DNA from: Phoronis australis
Lineage: Eukaryota; Phoronida; Phoronidae
Length of the DNA stretch: 64,000 nucleotides
Reading direction: 5' to 3'
NCBI GenBank assembly: GCA_002633005.1
Contig: NMRA01000126.1
Location: 328,963 to 392,962, forward strand
Below, piece after piece: positions 1 through 10,790 of this stretch. The notes below the pieces were generated by a model, which worked only from the letters and a program-made list of their open reading frames with translations, was not told where the DNA came from and did no database searches. A program made the translations under genes and the position numbers. Position 1 is the stretch's first letter, and every line of letters begins with the position of its first letter.

Positions 1-31
1 CTGTGCTCATGACATTGAGTTTCCTGTTTAG

Positions 32-150
32 TTTCTGCCGACATCCTGTGCGAGTTCCTTGATGTTGCTGTGCACACAATACTGTATACCAGACAAGTGT
101 ATCCAAGTGGGGTGTTCCTTCGAAAAAAGAAGTACAATGTACCTGTTCAG
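32..150 (+). CDS. MAD2L2: MAD2L2 exon (N-terminal HORMA part)
   Basis: Begins after a TTTAG acceptor and ends at CAG|GTATAC. The exon enters in phase 1 and leaves in phase 0. It encodes the first HORMA helix and strand, matching the human block from ADVLCEF to KKYNVPVQ with one or two substitutions per ten residues. Confidence 0.9.
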
Positions 151-3069
151 GTATACATTTTAATAGTTAAAATTACATTTGAGCTTGTGCCAACTGTCAC
201 TTGGTGGTTTGGTTTATTGCAGGAATGCAGCTGTCATGGCAAATATTGATATGACAAGGGCAGTATATCTTCACAAACATTTAGACGCCGTTCAAATGTC
301 ATGATCCTCTCTGTAATTTTTTTAGGATAGTTCATTTGCAATAACCAGGTTAAGTACTATATATTTACCAAAATTCATTGTGTCTTAAAATTTCCCAAGA
401 AATGTCACTTAAAGACACTATTAATGGAAGGAATATTAGGCTTCCTTAGAAATTTTAATAAGCGTTTAGACAATTTTTATTGAAAATCGTTCTTCAGTTG
501 TCTTCTATTTTTATTGAATTTTGGAAAACCCATCATTACTCTCATTGAGTTGCTAAGATTGTAGTTTTATTTCTCATTGGCATGTGGTGAGACGATAACC
601 GAAGCCGAAGAGTTCAATTAGTTGGGTTCCTATGCTCTGTTTTTGTGCTGTTTGTATTGTGGTGACATCTACTGCGTGAACTGGGTGCTTTTAGTTTGCT
701 GTGCTCTCAGTCTCAGACTTGTTTGAACTACTCTGCCACTTAACTGGACTCATTAGTAGAAAATGCTGTGCTGCGTGAGTTTTGCATGACTTCGGGAGAG
801 AGTGAACCAGAAAAATCAATAGTATATGTACCTCTTGTTTTAGAGGTTATCTCTTCTAAGTGCTTTTATTCAACGTCTTGGCATCTCTGATGAAATGACT
901 GATTGCTGCCATCTGATACTTTATATGTAAGTAGCTTGTCTCTGGTCTTTAATTCTCATTCCAGGTAGCAGTACACCCGGATGTTGCCAGTTATATCCAG
1001 AAGGCCACTGACTCTTTGCGCCCTCTATTGTACAAGCAGGACATAGAGCAGGTGGTGTTAGTCATCCTTGACGGGGAGTTATCCCCTGTGGAAAGATTTG
1101 TTTTTGAAATAGGGGCATCACCCCCATCAGCAGGGTAAGTAATACGTGATGCCTGAAGAACCAAAGTGGTTCTAATATGTCTATACTAGTGATGGGATCT
1201 GACAGATTGTTGTAATCAATGAGTCCACAATGTTCAGCTACCTAACTCAATTATAATCAACACTTGGATTCTTGGCGCTGCTGCTTACCCTTATTACCAG
1301 GGTTAAATCTTTCAAAAATTAAAGTGAAAAACTATTATTTCACTTTATAGTAACAGTAAAAAATCCCGTTGTTTTTCGGAACACAGTGTGAACTCATCTT
1401 TACCCTCCTTTTGCGAAGCTAATTATACCAATCTTAGGTTACTATTCAATAGAAAACATCGTCGGTGACCTGATGACTTGGGTAAATGGCATCCTACTGC
1501 CATCTTTAAACGTAAAAACGTTAACTGTCATTAATGTAACAATTTGCTCATTAGTAGGGTAAAACATGAGAATGACAAAGAAACTATTGCTTATTCTACG
1601 GTGTCGGTTCATTTCTAGAAAGTTTGATATTTGAGTACCGTGGTAATCAGTTTTATCTTCATAGAAGGGAAACTGACTTCCTTTTGAAATTCAGTTCAGC
1701 CTTCTATAAAACTCAGAATAATGTCTTGAGCTGGTAAAAGGTTCATTGAGAAAACTTATTGATGTCCTGCTCAGGGCCTTGGAGTTCTTTTATTTTGAAA
1801 TTTTGAAAAGAAACATTAACACTGATTTACTGCTTGAACTCTGATGACATTTTTGGCAAATTCAGCATTAGAATAGTTTAAGGTTCTTTTTACCTTTAAC
1901 TTCATAAACAGTGGAGTTTTTATCATCATTTTTGTTCCCTTTGCAGCTCTGATCATCACCTTGTCTATCTGGAGGAGTCACTGCGCAGTATGCTTCTGAA
2001 GCTAAACACGAGTATGGCAGGTCTATGCAAGAACCCCCCAGGCTGCACATGGGCACTGCAGGCGCAGACGAGACCTTCACGCAGTGCGGGCTTCATGCAA
2101 AAGAACATTGATGTGAGTGAAATTCATGTGATGCCACAACCATCCTCCCTTGTATTGTCTGTTATTTGGACCTTGTTGACTAGTCTGGGTATTATATCTA
2201 TAAAATATATGTTATGCCAGTCATGCCATATATTTTTTTAAAGTAGAATGCATATGAAGGAAAAGTCCACGAATGCACAGTAGAGTCACCCGCCCTTTCT
2301 AGAAATGTTTTAATTTCTTTGCCATTGATTTGAGAACATTGTTTCTGAAATCTGTTGTTCTGTTTACACCAACCTGTAACCTATTTTCACTGGCACTGTA
2401 AATAGGTTACAGGTTGGTGTAAATAAGCTACAGGTTGGTGTAAATAGAACAACAGATTTTAGAAGTGTTATTACTACATGACCATCTCAAAGCGGTTTTA
2501 TGAAGACAACATTGCTTCTCAAATAATTTCCCATTAGATTCAGCCCTTTGGATTCATGTAAGCCTGTCATTTAAGATTTTTTAAACACCTTGCTGATGAT
2601 GCTCGCCAAAGAAATGCCGCATAATTGTTTACATCAGTGGTTGAACCTTTTGTATGCTGTGGCATGATAATACTGCTGCACCATGACTGAGGGTTAGTTC
2701 AGCTCTTGAAAATTTTGTTGAAAGGTTTTGTAGCCACGGGGACAACAATGAGCTTGCTTTCTCTCAAAACTGTGCTGTTCATTCCAGTTCTTAATGATTC
2801 ATCAATTCCTTCATGACAGATAATACTGTTGACTTTCTTTATATATTAATATATACTTTTCAACAGTATTAAAAGCAAATGTTAGATGGTGCCTTGCTTC
2901 ATTTTGACTTGACCATCCAAAATATTTCCAGGATTTTGGCTGGATTCTGGTCAATAAAAAACAGACTGAGCTAGGTTGTGCTACTCTCCTTCCACTCCAA
3001 GCTGTGGAATCCTCCCTGATGAAGGTTCAGTTGTTTGCAGAAGAGAATGTTTCAAGGAAACTGCCATGA
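32..3069 (+). CDS. MAD2L2: MAD2L2 / REV7 (mitotic spindle assembly checkpoint protein 2B), 5'-partial gene span
   Basis: Four exons (32-150, 965-1134, 1947-2112, 2932-3069) with GT-AG borders and compatible phases encode about 197 residues of a HORMA-domain protein ending in TGA. Conserved blocks are visible in order: [42 protein letters not shown] and DFGWILVN. Family knowledge: REV7 clamps short peptides of REV3L (DNA polymerase zeta) and of shieldin SHLD3 under a C-terminal safety belt, so it acts in translesion synthesis and in limiting end resection in the nucleus. The human protein has 211 residues, so only about 15 N-terminal residues should lie left of the window. The C-terminal exon is more diverged than the HORMA core. 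A canonical AATAAA lies 167 bases past the stop. Identity is secure; exon borders were read by eye. Confidence 0.93.
151..964 (+). other. MAD2L2 intron
   Basis: AT-rich intron between two MAD2L2 exons. I saw no repeat, RNA gene or ORF of note in it. The next intron (1135-1946) is likewise empty. Confidence 0.7.
965..1134 (+). CDS. MAD2L2: MAD2L2 exon (central HORMA)
   Basis: Acceptor TTCCAG, donor GTAAGT, phase 0 in and phase 2 out. It encodes [19 protein letters not shown] and PVERFVFEI, equivalent to the human PELNQYIQ and PVEKFVFEI blocks. Confidence 0.92.
1947..2112 (+). CDS. MAD2L2: MAD2L2 exon (HORMA, NPPGCTW block)
   Basis: Acceptor TTTGCAG, donor GTGAGT. It enters in phase 2 and leaves in phase 0. 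Encodes [14 protein letters not shown] followed by NPPGCTWAL, equivalent to human VEQLLRAFILKI and NPPGCTFTV. The surrounding residues are more diverged than the core. Confidence 0.9.
2348..2459. repeat. Fold-back inverted repeat in the last MAD2L2 intron
   Basis: The left arm (about 2348-2386, running from AAATCTGTTGTTC through ACACCAACCTGTAACC to TATTT) is the reverse complement of the right arm. The right arm carries an internal duplication of the ACAGGTTGGTGTAAAT segment. The spacer is only about 10-15 bases, so a strong hairpin is predicted. Probably a small fold-back MITE; no target duplication was identified. Confidence 0.75.
2932..3069 (+). CDS. MAD2L2: MAD2L2 terminal coding exon (safety-belt region)
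   Basis: Starts after TTTCCAG and ends in TGA: 45 codons plus stop. The residues [15 protein letters not shown] and MKVQLFAEE align in order with human DFPWILAD, LIPLKTM and MQLYVEE, so this is the expected C-terminus although it is the most diverged exon. Confidence 0.85.
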   Translation, partial: DFGWILVNKKQTELGCATLLPLQAVESSLMKVQLFAEENVSRKLP

Positions 3070-3235
3070 TAGCAAAGCATTTGTCTTCCACCAGAGGGTA
3101 CATTGTTTTCATCAATTGAATAGCTTCTTGCTATCTTATAAGAGGCCATAAATATCTGGCCAAGATCTGCCCCAGAGATATTTGCCAGTAACAGATTAGG
3201 AAAGACTCTATCTGCTGAACAGTGGATTAACTCCT

Positions 3236-3241
3236 AATAAA
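3236..3241 (+). terminator. Candidate MAD2L2 polyadenylation signal
   Basis: Canonical AATAAA 167 bases after the MAD2L2 stop. It is the first such hexamer noticed there and a T-rich stretch follows. Inference from position only. Confidence 0.5.
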
Positions 3242-3918
3242 CATCCATTTTGTCTCAACTGCATTTTACTATATGTCAGTGTACAAGCACCGTTTTGCCC
3301 GTTTTCATGTAGGACCATTTGTTCAGCTACAGTCATTGCGAACACCAGCAGTCATGGACAGTGTAGTTAGTGTAAAATCTCACCAACTTAGGACACAATA
3401 TGGCTGACAAGTGAAATTTATGTTTACCTTTTTGTTCATGGAACATATGTAGAACAAAGTTGTCAATGATATTACACATTTAGATTTTGTTTCACAGCTA
3501 CCATCAAGTTGTGGGCATTTTACAACTATGATAGTGACCCATGAAAAATGAAAAGGGGTACTTTAGCAATTACTTTTTTGTCTGAAATTGATGAGATTGT
3601 ACTGACTGTGGTTCCAACAAATGGCATGTTCAGTTTGTCTATTGGCAGAATCTGATTTACCAGTAGAAATAATGAATTGAGCTAAATGTGCAGAACACAC
3701 TTTTACTTTTTGTCCCATTTTCATCAATTTTTTATAAAGTCTGTTGTTTTACCTTATAGATGGCTCATTTGAGTCTTGATTTATGCACACTCTGGTCTTG
3801 ATTGACTGATTTTAACCTCGCAATGTTAACTTGAGTACCTGTTTCAGTGTACAGGTTTTTATTCTGATCTTTGGGCTCCCTATAGCTTGCCTGCTGGTCC
3901 AAGAGGGAATATCTCTCA

Positions 3919-4102
3919 TGAGATCTAATTCCCCATTGAATGAGAATAGCACCAGCTCAATGCTAGTACATGTAGATAGTGAGATATAATTCCCCATTGA
4001 ATGAGAATAGCACCAGCTCAATGCTAGTACATGTAGATAGTGAGATATAATTCCCCATTGAATGAGAATAACACCAGCTCAATGGTAGTACATGTAGATA
4101 GC
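3919..4102. repeat. 61-bp tandem triplication
   Basis: Three consecutive copies of a 61-bp unit that includes ATTCCCCATTGAATGAGAA and AGTACATGTAGATAG. Copy starts are near 3921, 3982 and 4043. Copies two and three differ at very few bases, while the first is slightly more diverged at its start. Confidence 0.85.
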
Positions 4103-5135
4103 TACACTTGTGGTCATTCATTTTTGTTTGACAAATTACAGTGTAAGTTCTTTTTTTCTTGGTAGAGACTAAGCTACCAATGAAGAGGAAGCTTTTGCCG
4201 CATATATTAAACAGAGGCAAACATGATTTGAATTGGTTGAGGGAGAGCTTTGGTGGCCACATTTGACCTTAATTAATCTACTTTATGGAGCTATGAAACA
4301 TTATCAAGCTGGCATTGTTTCCTTTCGTTTTTAAGTTTCCAAAAAGAGGAAGAGTAAACTGCCAGTGGGTTTGTCTCTATTAGTTTCTGCGACTATTTTT
4401 AGTTGCTCAGTAAAAGTAATACAACTGGTTCAGGAAAATCTATTTCTTGGGAATGTTTGTCTCCATTTTGAAAAAAAAAAACTAAAAGTCAGTAAGATGG
4501 CAGATGCCCTAAGTAATTTTCATTGTCAAATACATATAGATTATTACATGGCGAAGTCGTTATCCCCCGTTATCTAGAGCCCGAGTGGATTTTGGAGAAT
4601 TATCGCCCGAACGAGAAACATTGCAATGAATCGATCTACCTTTCTCGACTCGCCTCCGCTTTGTAACTACTTTCTATGTCAGAGGCCCGGGTTCGGAGGT
4701 CGTGACCTTTTAGAAAAGCCGGGCTACTTTTGTCAAATAATGCTTACACTCAAAACCAATTGAAAAATTTAAACAAAATAGAAATAAAGTGAATCTTTAA
4801 ATTAAGGTTTAGCAACTATTATAGCTTACTACACATTTTATCACGCTAAGCTTCGACCGGGAAAATTTCGTCTGCTAAAGTAGTTTACCAATAGTAACTG
4901 AGTATAATGCTCAAGTCAAAGGATCCGACGACACGATTCCCGCATTCAAATTGGAGATCGGTGATTTACAAGTGAGAGAACACGAGAGAAAAATTTCACT
5001 GAATTAAAATATCGTTTTTATGGAAATTATGCGTTTTATTTTTCATAGCGTATAAATGTCGGTGCAATGCCCTTTGCTGAACATGCGATTGTTGCGCGTG
5101 CTCATTTAAGTATTCTATTTTTACGTTCGATGATG

Positions 5136-5215
5136 TCAGCCGCTGAGTGGTGTATTGGTAGAGTCGGCGACTCGAAACTCTTGAGACCCGGGTTTGAATC
5201 CGGCCTCGGTTTCGC
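5136..5215 (+). repeat. tRNA-like (SINE-like) segment
   Basis: Contains a pol III A-box-like block (GTATTGGTAGAGTCGG) and a B-box-like GGGTTTGAATCCGG about 35 bases later, with a plausible T-stem. The acceptor stem does not pair well, so this is a tRNA-derived element rather than a functional tRNA. Confidence 0.45.
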
Positions 5216-5299
5216 GGTTGTATACGCCATTTGACGCTAATATTGTGGTATAAAACCTTGTAATAACCCATTAAGTTATCTCACTAGTGAGATATCGAT

Positions 5300-5388
5300 T
5301 TGGCGGGAAACCGAGGTCGGAGTCGAATCCGGGACTCTAGAATTGCTGGTCGCCGACTTTACCACTACTCCATGACATAGAAAGTAGT
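5300..5388 (-). repeat. Second tRNA-like segment, inverted relative to the first
   Basis: On the minus strand it reads AGTGGTAAAGTCGGCGACC, then a B-box-like CCCGGATTCGACTCCG and a CCTCGGTTT tail, clearly related to the copy at 5136-5215. The two face each other inside the fold-back transposon. Confidence 0.45.
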
Positions 5389-5457
5389 TACAAAGCCGTG
5401 GAGAGTCAGAAAAGGCAAATCGATTCATTGCAATGTTTCTCGTTTACTATGTGGTAT

Positions 5458-5628
5458 AAATAGATTATTACATGTTCTCAGCCGTTATCCCCCTTATCTA
5501 GAGCCCTTGTGGATTTTGGCGAATTATCACCCTCGGGGCTAACGCCCCTCAGTCGATAATTCTCCAAATTACACTCGGGCTCTAGATAACGGGGGATAAC
5601 GACTTCGCCATGTAATAATCTATATGTA
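5458..5628. mobile_element. Short fold-back copy nested at the right end of the 1.1-kb element
   Basis: A diverged forward copy of the same TIR (AGATTATTACATG, then CGTTATCCCCCTTATCTAGAG) faces the right TIR across a short GC-rich turn (CGGGGCTAACGCCCC), forming a nearly complete hairpin. This suggests a second, solo-hairpin insertion of the family or an internal duplication. Confidence 0.6.
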
Positions 5629-5670
5629 TCTGCCATTCGAGGCTAATAGAATGGATTTTGTAGAATTATC

Positions 5671-5730
5671 ATAATTCTCCAAAATCCATAACGGGGGATA
5701 ACGACTTCGCCATGTAATAATCTATATTTA
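5671..5730. repeat. Additional solo right TIR of the fold-back family
   Basis: A third right-end copy (ATAATTCTCC at the start, then GGGGGATAACGACTTCGCCA, then AATAATCTATA) directly follows the nested element and is truncated on its inner side. Confidence 0.6.
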
Positions 5731-6281
5731 TGCTGTGTACATGCTGTGTAATTTACGAATGTTAATTAATAAAAGATACTCAGTTATGCATGACCTTTAA
5801 ACTCTTGTGATGTCAGAATATTTAGAAGTGTTCAGTTCTGATGAACAGAATAGGGACCTTCACTGGATGTGGGGACATTTACTTGGTGTTTCACCAGTAT
5901 TCAATTCTGAACTCGGCATTCAGCTTGTCCAGTGGCCTGTTTTGTCAAACGCCTGGTAGTAGTTAAAAACTGTGATTGTGATCTAGGGATATAACGTAAC
6001 AATGGCGGGTCTATGATTTTATCGATGGGGTTCACTCATTCAGTTGAGTACAAGACCTTGGTGATAGCCCTAATAATGATGACTGCGGTCACATTTGTTT
6101 GTTGCCAACCCTCTCTGCAGCTAGAAATGTTGTGTAGTGTGGTCACTGACGAGCTGATATAGTCCATCAAAGGAAGAGCGTCTCGCTAACTTCTCTTGTC
6201 TATGGAAACGAGTTACCCCGGCTCATAGGCGACTCGAAATTGTGAGTGAAACTTTCGAAAATACAAGTGGAAACAGTAAAA

Positions 6282-6566
6282 ATGCCAGGGTGCAAAATTT
6301 GGTCGATAGCGTTGTATGGAATCCGACGTCTTTGTTTGGGTCTTACTTCTTACGAGGCCCAATCGTGGAATACAAGTGCAAATATACCACCACTCGAGTT
6401 TTCAAGGGAAGATTTTAGCCTTTGTCGAGCGCTGTGGTTCCAGCCGGAGTTTGATGTAATATTGACTGATGTGGTGGCAGTAGCGTGCAGATCAGGGGGG
6501 AGGGCGGCTCCGGGAATCCATGTGGGGGACATCCAATTATTATTAGTAAACTTTTTGAAATTGTGA
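6282..6566 (+). CDS. Small unrecognised open frame (94 codons)
   Basis: ATG-to-TGA frame followed 19 bases later by a canonical AATAAA at 6585-6590. The predicted peptide is neither strongly repetitive nor low-complexity, and shows no signal peptide or domain I recognise. It may be an exon of an unknown gene, a transposon fragment or chance. Function unknown. Confidence 0.2.
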   Translation: MPGCKIWSIALYGIRRLCLGLTSYEAQSWNTSANIPPLEFSREDFSLCRALWFQPEFDVILTDVVAVACRSGGRAAPGIHVGDIQLLLVNFLKL

Positions 6567-9542
6567 CTGATTTGTAATTAAATTGAATAAAGTTTCTGTT
6601 TCGTGTTTCATCTTTTTTACTTTTCTTAGTGCAGTAGGTTCCATGCATTAGAGCAGAGCGGAGAAGGGCATCCAATAAAAATCATTGGAGCATCACCTAT
6701 TCTCTGCACGCTACTGTCTGGTGGTCTAACTGTTCGATCAGGCATCCTGTTATGCACTTCCCTAGCTAGAATCACGTAATGTGACTTTGATTTGGTAACC
6801 TATGTATCATCTGTGTTTGCGTAAGTTACAATATTCTTGCGTAACTCACAACTCTCATATTCCAATGCCCGATGCCTGCACCCATTCTATCCACCGTCGT
6901 CACCCATTCCGCCTCCCGTCGTCACCCAATCTGCCACCGACACTAACCGATCCGCCTCAGTCATCTCCCAGTCCATTCGCCTTCACCACCCAATCTGATC
7001 CCGTCACCACCTAGATCATTACCAATCCAATTCGCTCCGACACCATCCAGTATGCCTCCCGTCAGCCGCACCCATGTTCGCCGACCCCCCTTCGCTTCTT
7101 CCGCTTGAGAAGATCGGCTACAGTACTGATGTCACGTACAAATTTAAAGTACCACCAAGACGAAGACAACATAAGTTTGACCGAGACCATGTTTGAGAAG
7201 GCAAAACAACCTTAGGAGATTTGCGTCACTTAATCGCATCTTATGGGAGAACGCTCTAAGTTTCATAAAAAATAAAAACCAGTTTTAATATTTTGTATTA
7301 ATGATATCCTACCCAGTGTTCAGTTGCCTGTCCGGAAATATGTTCTGCAGTGCTAAGTGATACTGATAGCCTGAGCATATTATATCAAAACATGTTTTCA
7401 GAAACTTGATATTTTTGTCTTGGTGTAAACCCTGGAACCATTCAATCCGTCGAATAATTATGACGAGAAAACTACTCTGATATAGTCTCGCTAATTATGA
7501 AGCACTTTCCGTTGACCTCCGCCTTTTATAAGATGTTTTCTGAAGTCTAGCTACAGACACAGATTGAGTTTTTGATCAGGAAATTTGGTTGGGATAACAG
7601 GTAGGAAACTGGTGAAGTTTTCACTTGTTGCCATCTCGTTATATTGGTGGTGAGAAGTGGTGCTTGGATGACGTCATCACTCATTGTGTCTGTAAATCAT
7701 ACGAGTGCCTCTTTTGTTGTCCTTCATTGGCTATGGGCTTGGATTAAAACGGCGCTCTGCGCTTTTAACGGCCTGCAAAATTAATTTTTGTGATGATAAG
7801 CGCTGTTATGATGACGTTTTTTTTCTTTTTGCTTTTATCAAAATTTTATTTTCGCTGGAAAGTTAGCCAAGGAACCAGTGAGGACAATTGCTCCCGGTTG
7901 CTAACAGGAGAGGGACGCCTTCAGACTCCCAGACAGTGCATATAAGTGTAGGAAGGTTTTGTTTGGTTGGAAACGAAGAAAACGTTTCAGCCCTACCCTG
8001 GCCTCATCACAAGGTGTCCGTTACGTAGACGCATTAAGATCACGCAAGTTTTGATCGGCAGATATCGCTATGCATTACCTAGCTTTACTCGCGGAATTCT
8101 TGCGTTTACGAGACTCAACCCAGTTACCTCCTCCATTTGTTTCAAATCCCCCTCCCGCAGTCGCGCATTCCCCCACTGTCGTCGAGATGTTTGGCTGCAA
8201 GTGCGCCATATTGGCTTCATTAGCTTAACGCAAGATCCCCACAATTATAGTCTGTTCGTCCGTCTGTTGAGAAAAGCTTGTGTTATTTCCTTGATCGCTT
8301 TGGTGGGTAAGCGCTACCCCTCAAGTTCATGAGTGGGGGCATTCTTTTCTCCGCTACCTGTTATGAGGAAATGTTCCGACGTATGAAACAGAGCAATCCC
8401 AAGTGACAGTCAGAAAATTTCTGGACAAGCGCTCATGGGCGTTGGCTTTTGGAATTTTCTCAAAGAAAAAGCTCCTAGCAAACAAATTTTAAGAAAGATG
8501 AGACTAGATTACTATACCGCTTAACGTCCTAAACTGACATTTTTTACATTATTTATAGTTAAACACACATTACAGGCATCTGGGGCACTTTTTACTAAAA
8601 GTCCTATCTCTCACTCAGACCGGAGTAAGTCAGTATGAAAATGCCTTAAGACCTTGCAATTTACGCCGCGACATTCGTTTAATTCGATGAAGTTCGTTCG
8701 GTTGTTGCTTTGAATTCGCTGTTATTCGCTGTCAGTTCCTTTTATTCATTCTCCCGTGAACAGTTTTCGTCGGTAATTTTGAGCATGTGAACTGTTTTGC
8801 AACTGTGGTTATGTTTTTCTTGTTTCCTCACTTGAAAACTTTTCTTTGTTGCTATAAAATGGAGAAATGTTCGGTTTTTTACCCTTTTCACTTAGTATCT
8901 TATTAGTCAGAAATCCTTTATCGGATGTCACACTGCCCCTTGTTTTAGTAAGTCAACAAATCTACTCAGTTTGGTAATAGCTATACATCCGACATTGAAC
9001 CAGTGTATGGTGACGATACAAATGTTATTGCGTTGTGCGAAGCTATCCCAACTAGGGCTTTAAAAGTGTGAATAACATTGTGAGTTTGTCTTTAGATCAG
9101 CCCAGATCAATATTTCCCTGCTACTGAGCAATTGAAACGTACTGACAAGTTTTGGATCCTAAGGCGACACAAAAACAAGGTCATCAACAGGACAAATACA
9201 TCTATGTCTGTCAACTCTGCTCTTCCACTTGCAGCAAGTGGTTACTACTCATACCTATACATACGTGTAAGTGAATATCTTAGTATGTTATTAGTGTGAA
9301 CCTTTCGTAGTCGTAAAAGTTACAAGGCCTACATCTTTCAGATTCAACACAGTTTATACTGAGTGCGAGTGGGCATGATTTCAAAGGTGGGTTTTTGGCG
9401 ACAAGAAAGTAGATACCAAATCTACTCAGTCCCCGGCGGTCCTGTTTTGTGGTGGGGCGGTCATGTTTTTAGGTGCGTCAGTTCTGTTTTGGGTGAGTCG
9501 GTCCGATTTAGAGGACCGGCGGTCATGTTGTTTCTCACCTGT

Positions 9543-10790
9543 GAAATCGTACTACAAATACCTAGGAGTCACATTCTCCTGCAGACTTAAATGGACAGAG
9601 TGTTGTAGAGTACTTGCAAACCAAGCTTGAAAAGCAATGAGAGTTATTTAAGCCACTCTGTCAAAATTTAACTGTATTTCCCATGGGATGCAATTTAAAT
9701 TCTTTGACTCTATATTAACATATGGTGCTGAAATATGGGGAACATTAATGTGTGAATCTATTGAAAAAAGTTCATAATGATTTCTGTAAATATGTTCTGA
9801 GATTGAGTATTAAAACGCTTAATGCTATGACTCGCGGTGAATGTGGGAGACATTTGTTAATTACAAAATATATGTGTAAACCAATTATCTATTGGACAAA
9901 ATTACTTGATCTGCCGGAAGAACATAGGTACCCACTGAAGTGTTATAGTATGCTTAAGGAACAAGGTGAAAATGGCAATTGTAACTGGGTACACCGTGTC
10001 AAAGAAATTTTGTATAGGTACGGCTATGGAGAAGTGTGGCTATTTGGCCCAGGCAATAGTGCTGAATTTATCTTGGTATTCAAACAGAGATTACTGGGTT
10101 GTGGCTTATAGGAATGGCAACGTGAGATAGGTAGCTCAAATAAATATGAATTTTATAGTCTTATTAAATGTGATCTTGTTAGCGAGCAATATGTGAATTG
10201 TTTAAGCGCCTATTCGAGAAAAATACTTGAGCAATTTCGATGCTCAGGTCACTCACTTAATATAGAGAAAGGGAGACATATGGGTATTCCTAGGTCACTC
10301 ACTTAATATAGAGAAAGGGAGACATATGGGTATTCCTAGGTCACTCACTTAATATAGAGAAAGGGAGACATATGGGTATTCCTAGGTCACTCACTTAATA
10401 TAGAGAAAGGGAGACATATGGGTATTCCTAGGTCACTCATCTAATATAGAGAAAGGGAGACATATGGGTATTACTAGAGGTGAGAGAATATGCGGCATAT
10501 GCTGTCTGGGTGAAATTGAAGATGAGCCTCATTTCATGTGTCGATGCCCTGTTCTTGGAGACCTTCGAAGAAATCTTCTACCAGAGCTTGTGAATGTTAA
10601 CTACTCTCTTGTTAGGTTATTCCAACAGAAAAATCGTGACAGTATCCAGCGTCTTGCATTGTATATTCAGAAGGCTACATGGCTTTACGAGAAGAACTGC
10701 TCTCCGTGTAAATACTCTGAATATACGTTTGAATTTATGTATTTATGTATGAGTAGGCAAAGCCTACGATGTACAATAAATGATATTTTG
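9543..10790 (+). pseudogene. Decayed LINE reverse-transcriptase C-terminus
   Basis: Conceptual translation with stops and frameshifts gives RT thumb-like text (KYLGVTFSCRLKW), then FFDSILTYGAEIWG, then a long frame (9752-10111) typical of LINE ORF2 tails, and finally a CxxC...H...C zinc-finger-like block (CGICCLGEIEDEPHFMCRCP, 10491-10550). At least two in-frame stops and a 46-bp tandem expansion break the frame, so it is dead. The 5' part of the element is missing. It ends near an AATAAA at about 10776, followed by a T-rich tail. LINE identity is confident; the clade is not assigned. Confidence 0.7.
10246..10473. repeat. 46-bp tandem array inside the LINE remnant
   Basis: Five copies starting at 10246, 10292, 10338, 10384 and 10430, unit beginning AGGTCACTCACTTAATATAG and ending GGGTATTCCT. 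The first copy continues the LINE reading frame (RCSGHSLNIEKGRHMGI), showing the array expanded from LINE coding sequence. The internal copies are nearly identical, so the expansion is recent. Confidence 0.9.

Larger units (their letters stand above)
4531..5628. mobile_element. Non-autonomous fold-back DNA transposon, about 1.1 kb
   Basis: The left end (TACATATAGATTATTACATG, then the GTTATCCCCCGTTATCTAGAG block) recurs as its reverse complement ending at 5628, giving terminal inverted repeats of about 70 bp. Farther in, the block around 4618-4680 (GCAATGAATCGAT to TTTCTATGTC) is mirrored at about 5371-5440. There is no transposase frame inside. A TA target duplication is possible but cannot be separated from the TIR itself. 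The interior carries a pair of inverted tRNA-like segments. Confidence 0.65.

Noticed and set aside
6802-7080. Proline- and serine-rich frame
   Set aside because: Reflects C-rich low-complexity DNA; there is no conserved domain or signal peptide.
7967-8332. 121-codon plus-strand frame
   Set aside because: No ATG at its start, no domain, no splice support; composition looks like translated non-coding DNA.
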